DNA of 64,000 nt from Carnobacterium viridans (GCF_900102725.1 NZ_FNJW01000008.1:2330501-2394500), one strand, 5' to 3'. Shown: positions 26,382 through 36,173, counted from the stretch's first letter. Program-made: numbers and translations. Notes: generated by a model not told the origin, from the letters alone.

Positions 26382-27580
26382 ATGAAAATTTTAATTCAAA
26401 AATTTGGTGGTACATCAGTAAAAAATGAAGAGAGCCGATTAGCAGCAAAAACACACATTGAACATGCTGTCTCATTAGGCTATAAAGTAATTGTTGTTGT
26501 GTCCGCTATTGGAAGAATGGGTGATCCATACGCAACAGATTCTTTATTGAATTTGATTGATGGAGAGAGAAGCTATTTAGACCTAAGAGAGCGAGATATG
26601 CTGTTGTCCGTTGGAGAGACAATCTCAACAGCTGTTTTTACAAATCAATTAAAAAAACATGGCATTAATGCAGTTGGATTAACGGGACAAAGTGCTGGTA
26701 TTCGAACCAATGAAGACTACGGACAGGCAAAAGTGATAAGAATCGATACTGCAACAATAACTGAGCAGTTTAAAACAAAAGATGTTGCTGTAGTAGCTGG
26801 TTTCCAAGGAGTAAGTGATAATGGTCATGTCACAACAATCGGTCGCGGGGGAGTGATACGACTGCTGCCTTGTTAGGTGCTGCATTTAAAGCAGAAAGCA
26901 TTGATATTTTTACGGATGTTTCTGGAATGATGACAGCAGATCCTAGGTTAGTAGAAAATGCTCAATTCTTACAAGTCGTAAGTTATAATGAAGTCAGTAA
27001 TATGGCCCATGAAGGAGCAAAAGTCATTGATCCAAGAGCAGTTGAAATCGCGCAACAAGCAGGGATTCCGGTTCGAATCCGTTCAACTTATGAAACTGTA
27101 ACGGATGTGGGAACATTAATTACACATTCAGAAGACCGAAACATCCCGCAACGACTAGTGACGGGAATTGCTCATGTACCTCATTTGGTACAATTTACGA
27201 TTGAAACAAATGAAAAGCTACAGGAGTCATTGTTCAATCTCTTAGCGCAATCCGGCTTTAGTTTGGATTTCATCAATATATTTCCTGGTAAAATCGTATT
27301 CACTTTACCGCAACAAATTAGTGAAAGAGCCAAACAATTATTAGATGAACAAAGCGTTAGCTATACGACTCACGAAAATTGTGCGAAGGTAGCCATTGTA
27401 GGTGCGGGAATAACAGGGGTCCCAGGTGTGACTGCTAAAATCGTCACTGCAATGTCAAAACTGAAGATACCGATATACCAATCAGCAGATAGTTATACAA
27501 CTATTTGGATTTTGATTGAAGAAAAAAACTTGAAACAAGCATTGAATGAACTCCATGAAGTATTTTTACAAGTAAACTAA
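26382..27580 (+). pseudogene. dapG: Aspartate kinase, DapG type, interrupted by a one-base frameshift
   Basis: Aspartokinase, the first step to diaminopimelate, lysine, threonine and methionine. The first 155 or so codons (LIQKFGGTSVKNEESR, VVSAIGRMGDPYATDSLL, SVGETISTAVF) read in one frame and break at TIGRGG, after which the frame runs to a stop at 26876. The rest continues one base out of step: LLGAAFKAESIDIFTDVSG, GAKVIDPRAVEIAQQAG and two ACT domains ending YTTIWILIEEKNL. Homologues read GRGGSDT here; the run of five G's at 26847-26851 needs a sixth to restore this. Restored length is about 399 residues. ACT sequence and length resemble the diaminopimelate-sensitive Bacillus DapG. Either a real mutation or a homopolymer sequencing error. 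Confidence 0.88.
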
Positions 27581-27656
27581 AAATAATGCAGCTGTTCTTT
27601 ATAAGGTTAAAATAATTTTGTCATATGAGAATTAGCCTAAAAAAGACCGCTAATGA

Positions 27657-27684
27657 TTGTTTTTTTAATAATTTGGCGTATAAT
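27657..27684 (+). promoter_or_regulatory. Sigma-A promoter of the yqeG operon
   Basis: TTGTTT (27657-27662) and TATAAT (27679-27684) with a 16-base spacer, about 67 bases before the yqeG start. Confidence 0.7.
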
Positions 27685-27702
27685 TAAGAAAATAGTAAAC
27701 TG

Positions 27703-27728
27703 TAGGAGTACTGTAAGAGGTACTCCTA
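27703..27728 (+). promoter_or_regulatory. Leader hairpin before yqeG
   Basis: TAGGAGTAC and GTACTCCTA form a perfect 9-bp stem around an eight-base loop, followed by TTTT. It lies between the promoter and the start codon, so it could be a weak attenuator or an RNA-stabilising hairpin. Confidence 0.55.
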
Positions 27729-27750
27729 TTTTAATGAGTAGGGTGAAAAA

Positions 27751-28296
27751 ATGTTAAAGGTATTTAAACCGACTTATATGGTAGAAGCGATTTATCATAT
27801 AACACCAGAACAATTGAAAGAACAAAATGTCAAAGCTGTCTTAACAGACTTGGACAATACTTTGATTGCATGGAATAATCCAGACGGGACCAAAGAGTTG
27901 ATTGATTGGATCAACGTGATGGAAGAAGCCGGTATTCCTGTAGTGATTCTTTCGAATAACAAAGCTAAGCGTGTGGAGCGAGTTGCAAAAGTATTGCGAC
28001 TAGACTACGTTTCTAGAGCTTTAAAACCAACAACGATTGGATTTAAAAGAGCGAGTAAAAAATTAAATCTATCCACTAATGAGATTATTATGGTCGGCGA
28101 TCAGATTATGACGGATATTTGGGGAGCAAACCTTGCTGGGATACGTAACGTATTAGTAAAACCGATACTAAACACAGACGCTTGGAATACTCGATTTAAC
28201 CGTTTTATGGAGCTGCATATTATGAACTATATGATCAAAAAAGATCCAACTATGAGATGGAGGAAGTCAATAAATGACGACAAAAGAATTAACTAA
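27751..28296 (+). CDS. yqeG: YqeG family HAD-type phosphatase
   Basis: 181-residue HAD IIIA phosphatase. The catalytic motif is LTDLDNTLIAW (nucleophile and acid aspartates about residues 31-33), motif II is VILSNN, and motif III/IV is KPTTIGFKRA with MVGDQIMTDIWGA. The substrate is unknown. It leads the conserved Firmicutes block yqeG-yqeH-yhbY-nadD-yqeK-rsfS-yqeM, which links it by context to ribosome assembly. It overlaps yqeH by 23 bases, so translation is coupled. Confidence 0.92.
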   Translation: MLKVFKPTYMVEAIYHITPEQLKEQNVKAVLTDLDNTLIAWNNPDGTKELIDWINVMEEAGIPVVILSNNKAKRVERVAKVLRLDYVSRALKPTTIGFKRASKKLNLSTNEIIMVGDQIMTDIWGANLAGIRNVLVKPILNTDAWNTRFNRFMELHIMNYMIKKDPTMRWRKSINDDKRIN

Positions 28297-29407
28297 TGAG
28301 GAAGAGATTCGTTGTATCGGATGCGGAGCTATTATTCAAACAATGGACAAAGAGGCTGTAGGATACACGCCAGCTTCAGCCTTAGAAAAAGGGTTAGAAA
28401 AAGGTGAGGTCTACTGTCAACGTTGTTTCAGGTTACGCCATTATAATGAAATTCAAGATGTTCAATTGACGGATGATGATTTTCTGAAATTATTAAATGA
28501 ACTGGGTTCGGAAGATGCATTAATCGTGAACGTAATTGATATTTTTGACTTCAATGGCAGTTTGATACCTGGACTACACCGTTTTGTTGGGAAAAATCCA
28601 GTATTGTTAGTCGGGAATAAAGTAGACTTACTTCCTAAATCATTGAAGCGTGGTAAAATGACGCAATGGTTACGTGAACGAGCTCATGAAGAAGGGTTAC
28701 GACCAGAAGATGTCTTATTAACTAGCGCCATGAAACCTGCTGAGATGGAGATCTTGCTTGATGCTATTGAGAAACATCGTAAAGGACGTGATGTATTTGT
28801 AGTTGGAGTTACCAATGTTGGGAAATCGACATTGATCAACCAAATCATTAAATCAACTGCTGGCGTTCAAGACTTGATTACGACTTCTCAATTTCCAGGA
28901 ACAACACTTGATCGGATCGAAATTCCGTTAGATGATGGCAAAAATTTAATCGATACACCAGGAATTATCCATCGTCATCAAATGGCTCATGTTTTAGGGG
29001 ATAAAGATTTGAAATTGATTGCACCTAAAAAAGAGATCAAACCGATCGTTTATCAATTAAACGAAGGACAAACGTTGTTTTTTGGTGGAGTCGCTCGTTT
29101 TGATTACTTAAAAGGAGCAAGACATTCATTTACTTGTTTTGTATCTAATGATTTGCATATACACCGTACTAAATTAGAAAAAGCGGATGAATTGTATCAA
29201 AAACAAGTAGGTAAATTATTGCAGCCTCCTCGTGAAGATGAGGTTGATGGATTCCCTGAGTTGGTTCGATTTGAATTTTCCGTTAAGGAAAAAGCTGACA
29301 TTGTTTTTGCAGGCCTTGGTTGGGTAACCGTTAATGAGCCTGGATGTGTCGTAGCTGGATGGGCGCCTAAAGGTATAGATGTCCTTATTCGAAAATCTTT
29401 AATATAA
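28274..29407 (+). CDS. yqeH: Ribosome biogenesis GTPase YqeH
   Basis: 377-residue circularly permuted GTPase needed for 30S subunit assembly. An N-terminal zinc finger (CIGCGAIIQ ... CQRCFRLRHYN) is followed by the permuted G domain: G4 NKVDLL and G5 TSAM come before G1 GVTNVGKSTLI and G3 DTPGI. A C-terminal domain follows. The ATG lies inside yqeG with GGAGG upstream. The permuted order is diagnostic. Confidence 0.95.
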   Translation: MTTKELTNEEEIRCIGCGAIIQTMDKEAVGYTPASALEKGLEKGEVYCQRCFRLRHYNEIQDVQLTDDDFLKLLNELGSEDALIVNVIDIFDFNGSLIPGLHRFVGKNPVLLVGNKVDLLPKSLKRGKMTQWLRERAHEEGLRPEDVLLTSAMKPAEMEILLDAIEKHRKGRDVFVVGVTNVGKSTLINQIIKSTAGVQDLITTSQFPGTTLDRIEIPLDDGKNLIDTPGIIHRHQMAHVLGDKDLKLIAPKKEIKPIVYQLNEGQTLFFGGVARFDYLKGARHSFTCFVSNDLHIHRTKLEKADELYQKQVGKLLQPPREDEVDGFPELVRFEFSVKEKADIVFAGLGWVTVNEPGCVVAGWAPKGIDVLIRKSLI

Positions 29408-29461
29408 CAGACTAGAAATAAAGTAGAAGAGATCACTATGGTCTTAATGGAGTGAATAAAA

Positions 29462-29776
29462 ATGAAGTTAACAGGTAAACAAAAACGTTTTTTAAGAAGC
29501 AAAGCACATCATTTAAATCCTATTTTTCAAATTGGGAAAAATGGATTGAATAAAGAAGTTATCGTACAAATTAATGAAGCTTTAGAAAAAAGAGAATTAA
29601 TCAAAGTAGGATTATTACAAAATACAGATGAAATAGCTGAAGATGTAGCAGCTGTTCTTGAACAAGAAATCGGCTGTGATGCAGTACAAGTCATTGGTCG
29701 TGTTATTGTGTTATTTAAGAAATCTAATCAAGAAAAATATCAACGTATTTCGAATGAAATTCCACGAGCAAAATAA
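29462..29776 (+). CDS. yhbY: Ribosome assembly RNA-binding protein YhbY
   Basis: 104-residue CRM-domain protein that binds pre-50S rRNA. It starts MKLTGKQKRFLRSKAHHL, followed by the GxxG-type loop in FQIGKNGLNKEV and a C-terminal strand VIGRVIVLFKKS. Standard length. Third gene of the assembly operon, 54 bases after yqeH. Confidence 0.93.
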   Translation: MKLTGKQKRFLRSKAHHLNPIFQIGKNGLNKEVIVQINEALEKRELIKVGLLQNTDEIAEDVAAVLEQEIGCDAVQVIGRVIVLFKKSNQEKYQRISNEIPRAK

Positions 29777-29820
29777 CAAACCGTTTAGTTAGTATATTTT
29801 TGGGAAGAAAGGTGATTAGC

Positions 29821-30465
29821 TTGAAAAGGCAATCTTTTTCTAATAGTAGAACTCAATTAGCAACAGAAGTTGACTTTGACATCCAACAAAAAAAAAGAGT
29901 TGGTATTCTTGGAGGGACGTTCAACCCTCCTCATATCGGACACTTGATTATTGCGGATCAAGTTTGCCATCAATTGGGGTTAGAAAAAATCTATTTCATG
30001 CCAAGTGCCAATCCGCCACATCAAGATGAAAAAAAAGCAATTGAAGCTAATCATAGACTTCATATGGTTGAACTAGCCATTGAAGGCAATCAAAGATTTG
30101 ATGTTGAAAAAGCAGAAATTGAACGTGGTGGAAAAAGTTATACCTATGATACAATAGTGAAATTGAAGGAAGAACATCCGGATACAGATTATTATTTTAT
30201 TATTGGTGGAGATATGGTGGAGTACTTACCAAAATGGTATAAAATAGAAAAATTGGCTCAGCTTGTAGAGTTTGTGGGAGTTAACCGCCCAGGATACAAT
30301 CTTCTTAGCCCTTATCCAATTATTTGGGTAGATGTACCTTCAATGGATATCAGTTCTACTTCCTTGCGTAAAAGTTTAGAAATGAACTGTCCAGTAAATT
30401 ATTTGATCCCTAGAAAAACGCTAGAGTATATTTGGCGTGAAGGGTTGTATCAAAATGGAAGATAA
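29821..30465 (+). CDS. nadD: Nicotinate-nucleotide adenylyltransferase
   Basis: 214-residue enzyme that adenylates nicotinate mononucleotide to deamido-NAD. The nucleotidyltransferase motif is GGTFNPPHIGHL (about residues 31-42), and the SSTSLRK motif lies near the C-terminus. A 25-residue N-terminal extension precedes the domain. TTG at 29821 is chosen because GAAAGGTG lies upstream; seven more codons to 29800 are open but lack a ribosome site. It overlaps yqeK by 11 bases, and with nadK nearby gives two NAD genes in this window. Confidence 0.93.
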   Translation: MKRQSFSNSRTQLATEVDFDIQQKKRVGILGGTFNPPHIGHLIIADQVCHQLGLEKIYFMPSANPPHQDEKKAIEANHRLHMVELAIEGNQRFDVEKAEIERGGKSYTYDTIVKLKEEHPDTDYYFIIGGDMVEYLPKWYKIEKLAQLVEFVGVNRPGYNLLSPYPIIWVDVPSMDISSTSLRKSLEMNCPVNYLIPRKTLEYIWREGLYQNGR

Positions 30466-31063
30466 AATGAATCAATTGAGGTATTCAAACAACTACACAA
30501 CGTTGACAAGAAATGAATTGATTCAAGCTGTTCAAAGTCAAATGAGCCAAAAACGGTTTCAGCATGTTTTAGGTGTAGAGCAAACTGCTGTTGAATTAGC
30601 AGAAAAATATGGTGCCTCCAATGAAGCAGCTAGTATTGCGGCGTTAACGCATGATTACGCAAAAGAACGCAGCGATAAAGAGATGCAGGAATTAATTTAT
30701 CGCGAACAGTTTGATTTAGAATTGCTGGAATACGGAAGCAATATTTGGCATGGACCATTGGGTGCGTTTTTAGTTGAACAAGAACTAGGAATATCTGATT
30801 CTGATATTCTAAATGCTATTAAATACCACACAATAGGTGCACCAGAAATGACTATTCTAGAACAAGTTATTTATGTTGCTGACTATATTGAACCTGGCAG
30901 AAATTTTCCTAGTGTAGAAAAGGCTCGGAAAATTGCAGCAGAAAATTTACAAGCAGCAGTTCAATATGAAACAAAACAAACCTTGCAACATCTGATTGAA
31001 AAAAATAGAAAAATTTATCCAAAAACAATTGCTACTTATAATAAATGGGTAGCAAATCCTTAG
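30455..31063 (+). CDS. yqeK: HD-domain hydrolase YqeK (bis(5'-nucleosyl)-tetraphosphatase, symmetrical)
   Basis: 202-residue HD-superfamily protein. Metal ligands appear as FQHVLGVEQTA (H), ALTHDYAKE (HD), WHGPLGA (H) and VIYVADYIEPGRNF (D). The YqeK family hydrolyses diadenosine tetraphosphate to two ADP. The ATG at 30455 with GAAGGG upstream is preferred; an in-frame start at 30437 inside nadD is less likely. It follows nadD as in other Firmicutes; in some species the two are fused. Confidence 0.9.
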   Translation: MEDKMNQLRYSNNYTTLTRNELIQAVQSQMSQKRFQHVLGVEQTAVELAEKYGASNEAASIAALTHDYAKERSDKEMQELIYREQFDLELLEYGSNIWHGPLGAFLVEQELGISDSDILNAIKYHTIGAPEMTILEQVIYVADYIEPGRNFPSVEKARKIAAENLQAAVQYETKQTLQHLIEKNRKIYPKTIATYNKWVANP

Positions 31064-31073
31064 GAGGAACAAC

Positions 31074-31430
31074 ATGGTAACTGAAAGTATAGAATTAGTA
31101 GAATTGGTTGTAAAGGCAGCAGATGACAAAAGAGCAGAGGACATCATCGCGATGGATGTTAGCAAAATTTCTATTTTAGCAGATTACTTTATTGTTATGC
31201 ACGGGAATAGTGAAAAACAAGTTAAAGCTATCTCTGAAGAAATCATTGATAAAGCTGAAGAAGCTGGAATTGATGTAAGAAGAGTTGAAGGACGTGATTC
31301 ATCTAAATGGTTGCTAATTGACCTTGGAGATGTAGTTGTCCATGTTTTCCATTACTCAGAACGTTCATTTTATAATCTTGAAAAATTATGGAGTGATGCT
31401 CCGTTGGTAGACATCACTAAGATGGTCTAA
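31074..31430 (+). CDS. rsfS: Ribosomal silencing factor RsfS
   Basis: 118-residue RsfS/Iojap protein that binds L14 (uL14) on the 50S subunit and blocks subunit joining under starvation. Family motifs are KAADDKRAEDIIAMDVS, ADYFIVMHGNSEKQVKAI and the C-terminal DSSKWLLIDLGDVVVHVF. A strong AGGAGG lies before the ATG. Conserved operon position after yqeK. Confidence 0.95.
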   Translation: MVTESIELVELVVKAADDKRAEDIIAMDVSKISILADYFIVMHGNSEKQVKAISEEIIDKAEEAGIDVRRVEGRDSSKWLLIDLGDVVVHVFHYSERSFYNLEKLWSDAPLVDITKMV

Positions 31431-31435
31431 TTTCA

Positions 31436-32170
31436 ATGAGTTATCAAACATTTGCACAAGTATATGATGCGATTATGGATGAATCCCTTTATGATCGTTG
31501 GGGGCAATTTGTTGATAAGCACCTTCAAAATAAAAAGACAAATGTGTTGGAACTTGCTTGTGGAACGGGTGCGTTAGCTGTAGCACTCTCTAAAAGAGGC
31601 TACACTGTAACGGGACTAGATTTATCTGACAATATGCTGAGTTTAGCAAATGAACGAGCAATGGCAGAAAAAGTAGATCTACCCTTAATTCAAGCAGACA
31701 TGATGGAACTATCTGACATTGGTCAGTATGAAGCTGTTACTTGTTTTTCAGACTCATTATGCTATATGCCAAATGAAGAAGCAGTGTCAAAAGTTTTCCA
31801 ACAAGTCTATAATGTGTTAACAGAATCAGGAACGTTTTTGTTTGATGTTCATTCGACCTATCAAACGGATACCGTATTTCCAGGATATATGTTTAACGAC
31901 CAATCTGAAGAAATTAGTTTTTTATGGAAAAGTTATGCGGGTGAAGAACCTCATTCTGTCGAACATGACCTAACATTCTTTGTTTATGATGAAGAATTAG
32001 ATCTATATGAACGCTACGATGAAACACATAAAGAACGAACCTATTCAATCGAACAGTACAAAAATATGCTTTCAAAAGCTGGTTTTTCTTCAATTGAAAT
32101 AAGTGCTGATTTCGGGGATACTGAAGTAACCGAAGAAAGTCCACGTTGGTTTTTTGTTTGTACGAAATAA
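31436..32170 (+). CDS. Class I SAM-dependent methyltransferase (YqeM)
   Basis: 244-residue methyltransferase with the SAM motif NVLELACGTGALAVALSKRGY (about residues 36-56, motif I) followed by VTGLDLSDNML and IQADMMEL. It starts MSYQTFAQVYDAIMD as do YqeM proteins of this operon. The substrate is unknown; a role in ribosome or tRNA modification is suspected only from context. The ribosome site is weak and the gene begins five bases after rsfS, so reinitiation is likely. Confidence 0.88.
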   Translation: MSYQTFAQVYDAIMDESLYDRWGQFVDKHLQNKKTNVLELACGTGALAVALSKRGYTVTGLDLSDNMLSLANERAMAEKVDLPLIQADMMELSDIGQYEAVTCFSDSLCYMPNEEAVSKVFQQVYNVLTESGTFLFDVHSTYQTDTVFPGYMFNDQSEEISFLWKSYAGEEPHSVEHDLTFFVYDEELDLYERYDETHKERTYSIEQYKNMLSKAGFSSIEISADFGDTEVTEESPRWFFVCTK

Positions 32171-32200
32171 ATAGCTTATGAATGAAACCTTTTTAATGGA

Positions 32201-32237
32201 AAACAGAAAAATCGATTAGGATTTTTCTGTTTTTTTA
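32201..32237 (+). terminator. Intrinsic terminator of the yqeG-yqeM operon
   Basis: AACAGAAAAATC and GATTTTTCTGTT form a perfect 12-bp stem around a six-base loop, followed by T's. Confidence 0.92.
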
Positions 32238-32268
32238 CATAATGATTTCTATCGAAAGGAGAGATACA

Positions 32269-34038
32269 TTGTTAACAAAGGCCTATCATGTGCTCCAAGA
32301 GACATATGGTTTTACAGAATTTAAAACAGGACAAAAAGAAGTCATTGAAAAAGTTTTACAAGGAAAAGATACGTTAGCCATTATGCCAACAGGCGGGGGG
32401 AAATCCCTTTGTTACCAGATTCCTTCTCTAGTCTTTGAAGGAGTGACAATAGTTGTTTCACCGCTTATTTCCTTGATGAAGGATCAAGTAGATGCATTAA
32501 CAGAAGTAGGTATACCGGCTACTTATTTAAATAGTACGTTAACTGCTGCAGAGATGAATGTACGTTTGAAAAAAGCAGTCAATGGAGACTATAAGTTGAT
32601 TTATGTTGCTCCTGAGCGATTCCAAACGGAAGAAATTTTTTACTTGATGCATACGATAAATATCTCAATGATAGCTATCGATGAAGCGCATTGTATTTCT
32701 CAGTGGGGGCATGATTTTAGGCCTAGTTACTTATCTTTAGGAGAATCAATCCAACAATTGGATTATCGACCTATCGTATTGGCTTTAACAGCTACGGCAA
32801 CACCTATTGTCTCAAACGATATTTTGAATTTATTAGGTATTCTTCCTGATAATCGAGTGAAAACAGGATTTGAGCGTGATAATCTAGCTTTTCAAGTGAT
32901 TAAAGGACAAGAACGCAACCGGTTCTTATTGGATTATTTAACCGTTAACAAAGGACAATCTGGAATTGTCTACGCTAGTACACGAAAAGAAGTAGAGCGG
33001 ATCTATGAACTGTTAAACGCCAAAAAAATTAAGGCTGGTAAGTATCATGGCGGGTTAAAAGAAGATGAGCGTAACAGTTGGCAAGAAAAGTTTCTATATG
33101 ATGAAGTAACAGTAATGGTCGCGACAAATGCATTTGGTATGGGGATCGATAAAAGTAATGTCCGTTTTGTTATTCATTATCAAATTCCAAAAAATATTGA
33201 AGCATACTATCAAGAAGCTGGACGTGCAGGTAGAGATGGACTGCCAAGCGATGCGATTTTATTATTCTCTCCTCAGGATATGCAAATTCAGAAGTTCTTT
33301 ATCGACCAATCCGAGATGACGGAAGAATTAAAAAACCAAGAATACCGAAAACTAAGAGAGATGGCCCAATATGGCTCAACGCAAATTTGTTTGCAGCGGT
33401 ACATTGTCGAGTACTTTGGTGACAATTGTGAAGATTGTGGAAGGTGCAGCAACTGTTTAGATGATCGTGAAGTTGCAGATATTACGTTAGAAGCTCAAAA
33501 AGTATTATCTTGTGTTAAGCGAATGGGTCAAACGTATGGAAAGTCGCTTATCATGAAAGTATTGACTGGCTCAAAAGATAAAAAAGTCACGCAATGGCAT
33601 TTTGAAAACCTTTCAACTTATGGGTTGATGAAAGGGGTGCCTCAAAAAGATGTAACACAATTGATTGATTATCTAACGGCTGAAAAATATTTAGCGCCTA
33701 CTGATGGTCAGTATCCCATTTTAAAATTAACCGAAAAGGCTGTTGCTGTTTTAAAAGGAGAACTATCTGTTACCAGAAAACAAGCAAAAATTGCACAAAA
33801 AGTAGCAGTAGATGATGCTTTATTCGATCAATTAAGAGAATTAAGACGTGCATTTGCAACGGAACAAAAAGTTCCACCGTATGTTATTTTCTCAGATGAA
33901 ACATTGCACCAAATGTGTGTATTAATGCCTCAGAATGAAACTGAAATGTTGACAGTAAAAGGTGTAGGAGAAAATAAATTAGAAAAATATGGAGAAGCTT
34001 TTTTAACCTGCTTAAAACAAGCTAAAGTAACGAGTTAA
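32269..34038 (+). CDS. recQ: ATP-dependent DNA helicase RecQ
   Basis: 589-residue 3'-to-5' helicase. Walker A is [12 protein letters not shown], the DEAH box is [19 protein letters not shown], motif VI is [12 protein letters not shown]. The RQC zinc cysteines are in the segment from [10 protein letters not shown] to CSNCLD, and a C-terminal HRDC domain follows from about residue 510. The TTG at 32269 is chosen because AAAGGAGA lies directly upstream; the ATG at 32242 would place that ribosome site inside the gene. Probably cotranscribed with tmcAL, 14 bases downstream. Confidence 0.94.
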   Translation: MLTKAYHVLQETYGFTEFKTGQKEVIEKVLQGKDTLAIMPTGGGKSLCYQIPSLVFEGVTIVVSPLISLMKDQVDALTEVGIPATYLNSTLTAAEMNVRLKKAVNGDYKLIYVAPERFQTEEIFYLMHTINISMIAIDEAHCISQWGHDFRPSYLSLGESIQQLDYRPIVLALTATATPIVSNDILNLLGILPDNRVKTGFERDNLAFQVIKGQERNRFLLDYLTVNKGQSGIVYASTRKEVERIYELLNAKKIKAGKYHGGLKEDERNSWQEKFLYDEVTVMVATNAFGMGIDKSNVRFVIHYQIPKNIEAYYQEAGRAGRDGLPSDAILLFSPQDMQIQKFFIDQSEMTEELKNQEYRKLREMAQYGSTQICLQRYIVEYFGDNCEDCGRCSNCLDDREVADITLEAQKVLSCVKRMGQTYGKSLIMKVLTGSKDKKVTQWHFENLSTYGLMKGVPQKDVTQLIDYLTAEKYLAPTDGQYPILKLTEKAVAVLKGELSVTRKQAKIAQKVAVDDALFDQLRELRRAFATEQKVPPYVIFSDETLHQMCVLMPQNETEMLTVKGVGENKLEKYGEAFLTCLKQAKVTS

Positions 34039-34052
34039 AGAGAGGTCTTTGA

Positions 34053-35276
34053 ATGATGAAGAGTTGTGGTGTAGTTGTAGAATATAATCCATTGCATAAT
34101 GGTCATGTGTATCATTTGAAAAAAGCTAGAGAGGTATCGGGTGCGGATATTATTATTGCTGTAATGAGTGGGAATTTCTTGCAACGCGGTGAACCAGCAA
34201 TTGTAGACAAATGGACTAGGACACAAATGGCGTTAGCAGCTGGAGCAGATATAGTGATTGAACTACCAGTAGCTTTTAGTGCGCAACCTGCTGATCATTT
34301 TGCTAAAGGAGCCGTTGGATTATTACAAGCCATGAAGTGTGATGCAATTTGTTTTGGCTCTGAATCAGGTGAAGGGTCGGATTACCAAAAACTAGCTCAA
34401 TTTTTAAATCAGCATACTGCAGCTATTAACCAACGATTTAAAGAAAATAAAAACCAAGGACAAACATATGCTTCACAAATGGAACAAGTTCTTAAGGAAC
34501 TCCTTCCAAGTCAACCCATTGCTCTCTCTACGCCAAATAACATTTTGGGATTAGCCTATGCAAAAGAAAATCTGCTGTATGAAAAACCGATGGAACTTTA
34601 TGCCCTGAGACGGATTGGATCAGCTTATCATGACGAAGAATTAATTGAGCAAAATTTTTCAAGTGCTACAGCTATTCGGAAAAAATTATTGGAGAAGAAT
34701 CAAAAAGCTGTATCTCTTGAAGAATTAAAGGCAAATATGCCAGCAAGCAGTTTGGAGTTGATAACGGACAATCCGCTTGTTAGCTGGGAAAATTATTGGC
34801 CTTATTTAAAATATCAAATAGAAGTTCAGTCTTTGGAGGAGCTTCGGTCTATTTACCAAGTAACAGAAGGTATTGAATACCGCTTAAAAGAGTGTATTCA
34901 AGAAGCCAATAGTTTTGAGCAGTTTATTTCGTTAGTTAAAAATAAACGTGTATCATGGACTCGATTGCAACGAATGTGTGTGTACATCTTGCTTCAATTA
35001 AAAAAAGAAGATATGGTCAAGGAATTGCAAAAACCAAAAGCTGTCCACTTATTAGGGTTCAGCTTATTAGGAAGAAAGTACTTGCAAGAAATTAAAAAAG
35101 AGTTGACGATACCCTTAATAGCCAATGTAACCAAAAAGAATAAAAAATTATGGACATTAGATATAAAAGCAGGTAAGATTTACCAAATGGGTCAGTTGGG
35201 TTTAATAAAAGAACAAGATTATTATCGTCAGCCGCTAAATTTTTATTTTGAAAATACCTATGAAAACAAAGCTTAG
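34053..35276 (+). CDS. tmcAL: tRNA(Met) cytidine acetate ligase TmcAL (YlbM)
   Basis: 407-residue nucleotidyltransferase-fold enzyme that uses ATP and acetate to acetylate the wobble cytidine of elongator tRNA(Met). The N-terminal signature GVVVEYNPLHNGHVYHLKKA contains the HxGH-like motif, and AVMSGNFLQRGEPAIVDKWTR follows. Length matches the Bacillus protein. The order tmcAL-yceD-rpmF is conserved in Firmicutes, which supports the call. Confidence 0.93.
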   Translation: MMKSCGVVVEYNPLHNGHVYHLKKAREVSGADIIIAVMSGNFLQRGEPAIVDKWTRTQMALAAGADIVIELPVAFSAQPADHFAKGAVGLLQAMKCDAICFGSESGEGSDYQKLAQFLNQHTAAINQRFKENKNQGQTYASQMEQVLKELLPSQPIALSTPNNILGLAYAKENLLYEKPMELYALRRIGSAYHDEELIEQNFSSATAIRKKLLEKNQKAVSLEELKANMPASSLELITDNPLVSWENYWPYLKYQIEVQSLEELRSIYQVTEGIEYRLKECIQEANSFEQFISLVKNKRVSWTRLQRMCVYILLQLKKEDMVKELQKPKAVHLLGFSLLGRKYLQEIKKELTIPLIANVTKKNKKLWTLDIKAGKIYQMGQLGLIKEQDYYRQPLNFYFENTYENKA

Positions 35277-35303
35277 CAAGAAAAGACTGTAAGGTAAAAT
35301 ACG

Positions 35304-35332
35304 TTGACAAAGGGTTCATTCACTAGTATAAT
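35304..35332 (+). promoter_or_regulatory. Consensus sigma-A promoter of yceD-rpmF
   Basis: TTGACA (35304-35309) and TATAAT (35327-35332) with a 17-base spacer: a full match to the consensus in both boxes. Confidence 0.93.
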
Positions 35333-35361
35333 AATCTTTGTTGCTTTAGGAGTGATGTAAA

Positions 35362-35925
35362 ATGAAATGGTCATTAAACGAATTGCAAAAATACCGCAAT
35401 GAGCCGTTAGTTTTCTCGGAAACTGTTGACTTAAAAAAACCGTTGATGAATCGAGAAAAGGAATTAATGGATGTTTCTCCAATTAACTTAGAAGGAACAC
35501 TCATTGTTCATGAAAAAGAAATCTTGCTTCATATGGTTGTTTCATTAAATGTGACACTACCCTCTGCAAGATCACTAAAACCAGTTTTGTTCCCTATGTC
35601 AATTGGAATAGATGAAATCTATATTCCGCCTTCTGCTACTCCTGGATCTAAAATAGATAATGAGGAAGAAACAGTCATTCTTTTAGATAAAGATATGATT
35701 GATCTGTCTGAAGCTATCACGGATGCAGTTTTGTTAAATCTTCCATTGCAAGTTTTTACGCAAGAGGAGATAGAAGGACAAGAAATGCCTAGTGGAAATG
35801 ATTGGCTGGTCGTTTCTGAAGATGAATACATTTCAGATTTAGAAACACAGAAATCAGAAACTGAGGATCCTCGTTTTGCTGGTTTGAAAGATTTGTTTAA
35901 AGACGAATCTGATAATCAGAAATAA
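35362..35925 (+). CDS. yceD: YceD family protein (DUF177)
   Basis: 187-residue acidic protein of the YceD/DUF177 family, starting MKWSLNELQKYRNEPLVF and ending in the conserved DPRFAGLKDLFKD. The segment near residues 120-140 (DLSEAITDAVLLNLPL) is the family core. Relatives are implicated in 23S rRNA or 50S maturation and are almost always next to rpmF. GGAG precedes the ATG. Transcribed from a consensus promoter together with rpmF. Confidence 0.92.
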   Translation: MKWSLNELQKYRNEPLVFSETVDLKKPLMNREKELMDVSPINLEGTLIVHEKEILLHMVVSLNVTLPSARSLKPVLFPMSIGIDEIYIPPSATPGSKIDNEEETVILLDKDMIDLSEAITDAVLLNLPLQVFTQEEIEGQEMPSGNDWLVVSEDEYISDLETQKSETEDPRFAGLKDLFKDESDNQK

Positions 35926-35993
35926 GTATGTATTATAGGCTTCTTTTTAGCACAAACTTGTGTAAAGAAGCAATTTTTAAGGAGGTGTAAGGA

Positions 35994-36173
35994 ATGGCAG
36001 TACCAGCAAGAAGAACATCAAAAGCTAAGAAAAACAGACGTCGTACTCATTTTAAATTAGAAGTTCCAGGTATGAACGCATGCCCTAACTGTGGCGAATT
36101 GAAAAAAAGCCATCACGTTTGTGCATCATGTGGACATTACGATGGTAAAGAAGTAATCAGCAAAGAAGCTTAA
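35994..36173 (+). CDS. rpmF: 50S ribosomal protein L32
   Basis: 59-residue bL32. It starts [19 protein letters not shown] and has the four-cysteine zinc ribbon [18 protein letters not shown], so it is the zinc-binding form. AAGGAGGTG precedes the ATG. It lies 68 bases after yceD, as in most Firmicutes, and ends at its own terminator. Confidence 0.97.
   Translation: MAVPARRTSKAKKNRRRTHFKLEVPGMNACPNCGELKKSHHVCASCGHYDGKEVISKEA

Noticed and set aside
26870-27580. Separate second aspartokinase-like gene starting at TTG 26870
   Set aside because: It is the remainder of dapG after the frameshift; it lacks the N-terminal kinase motifs and has no ribosome site.
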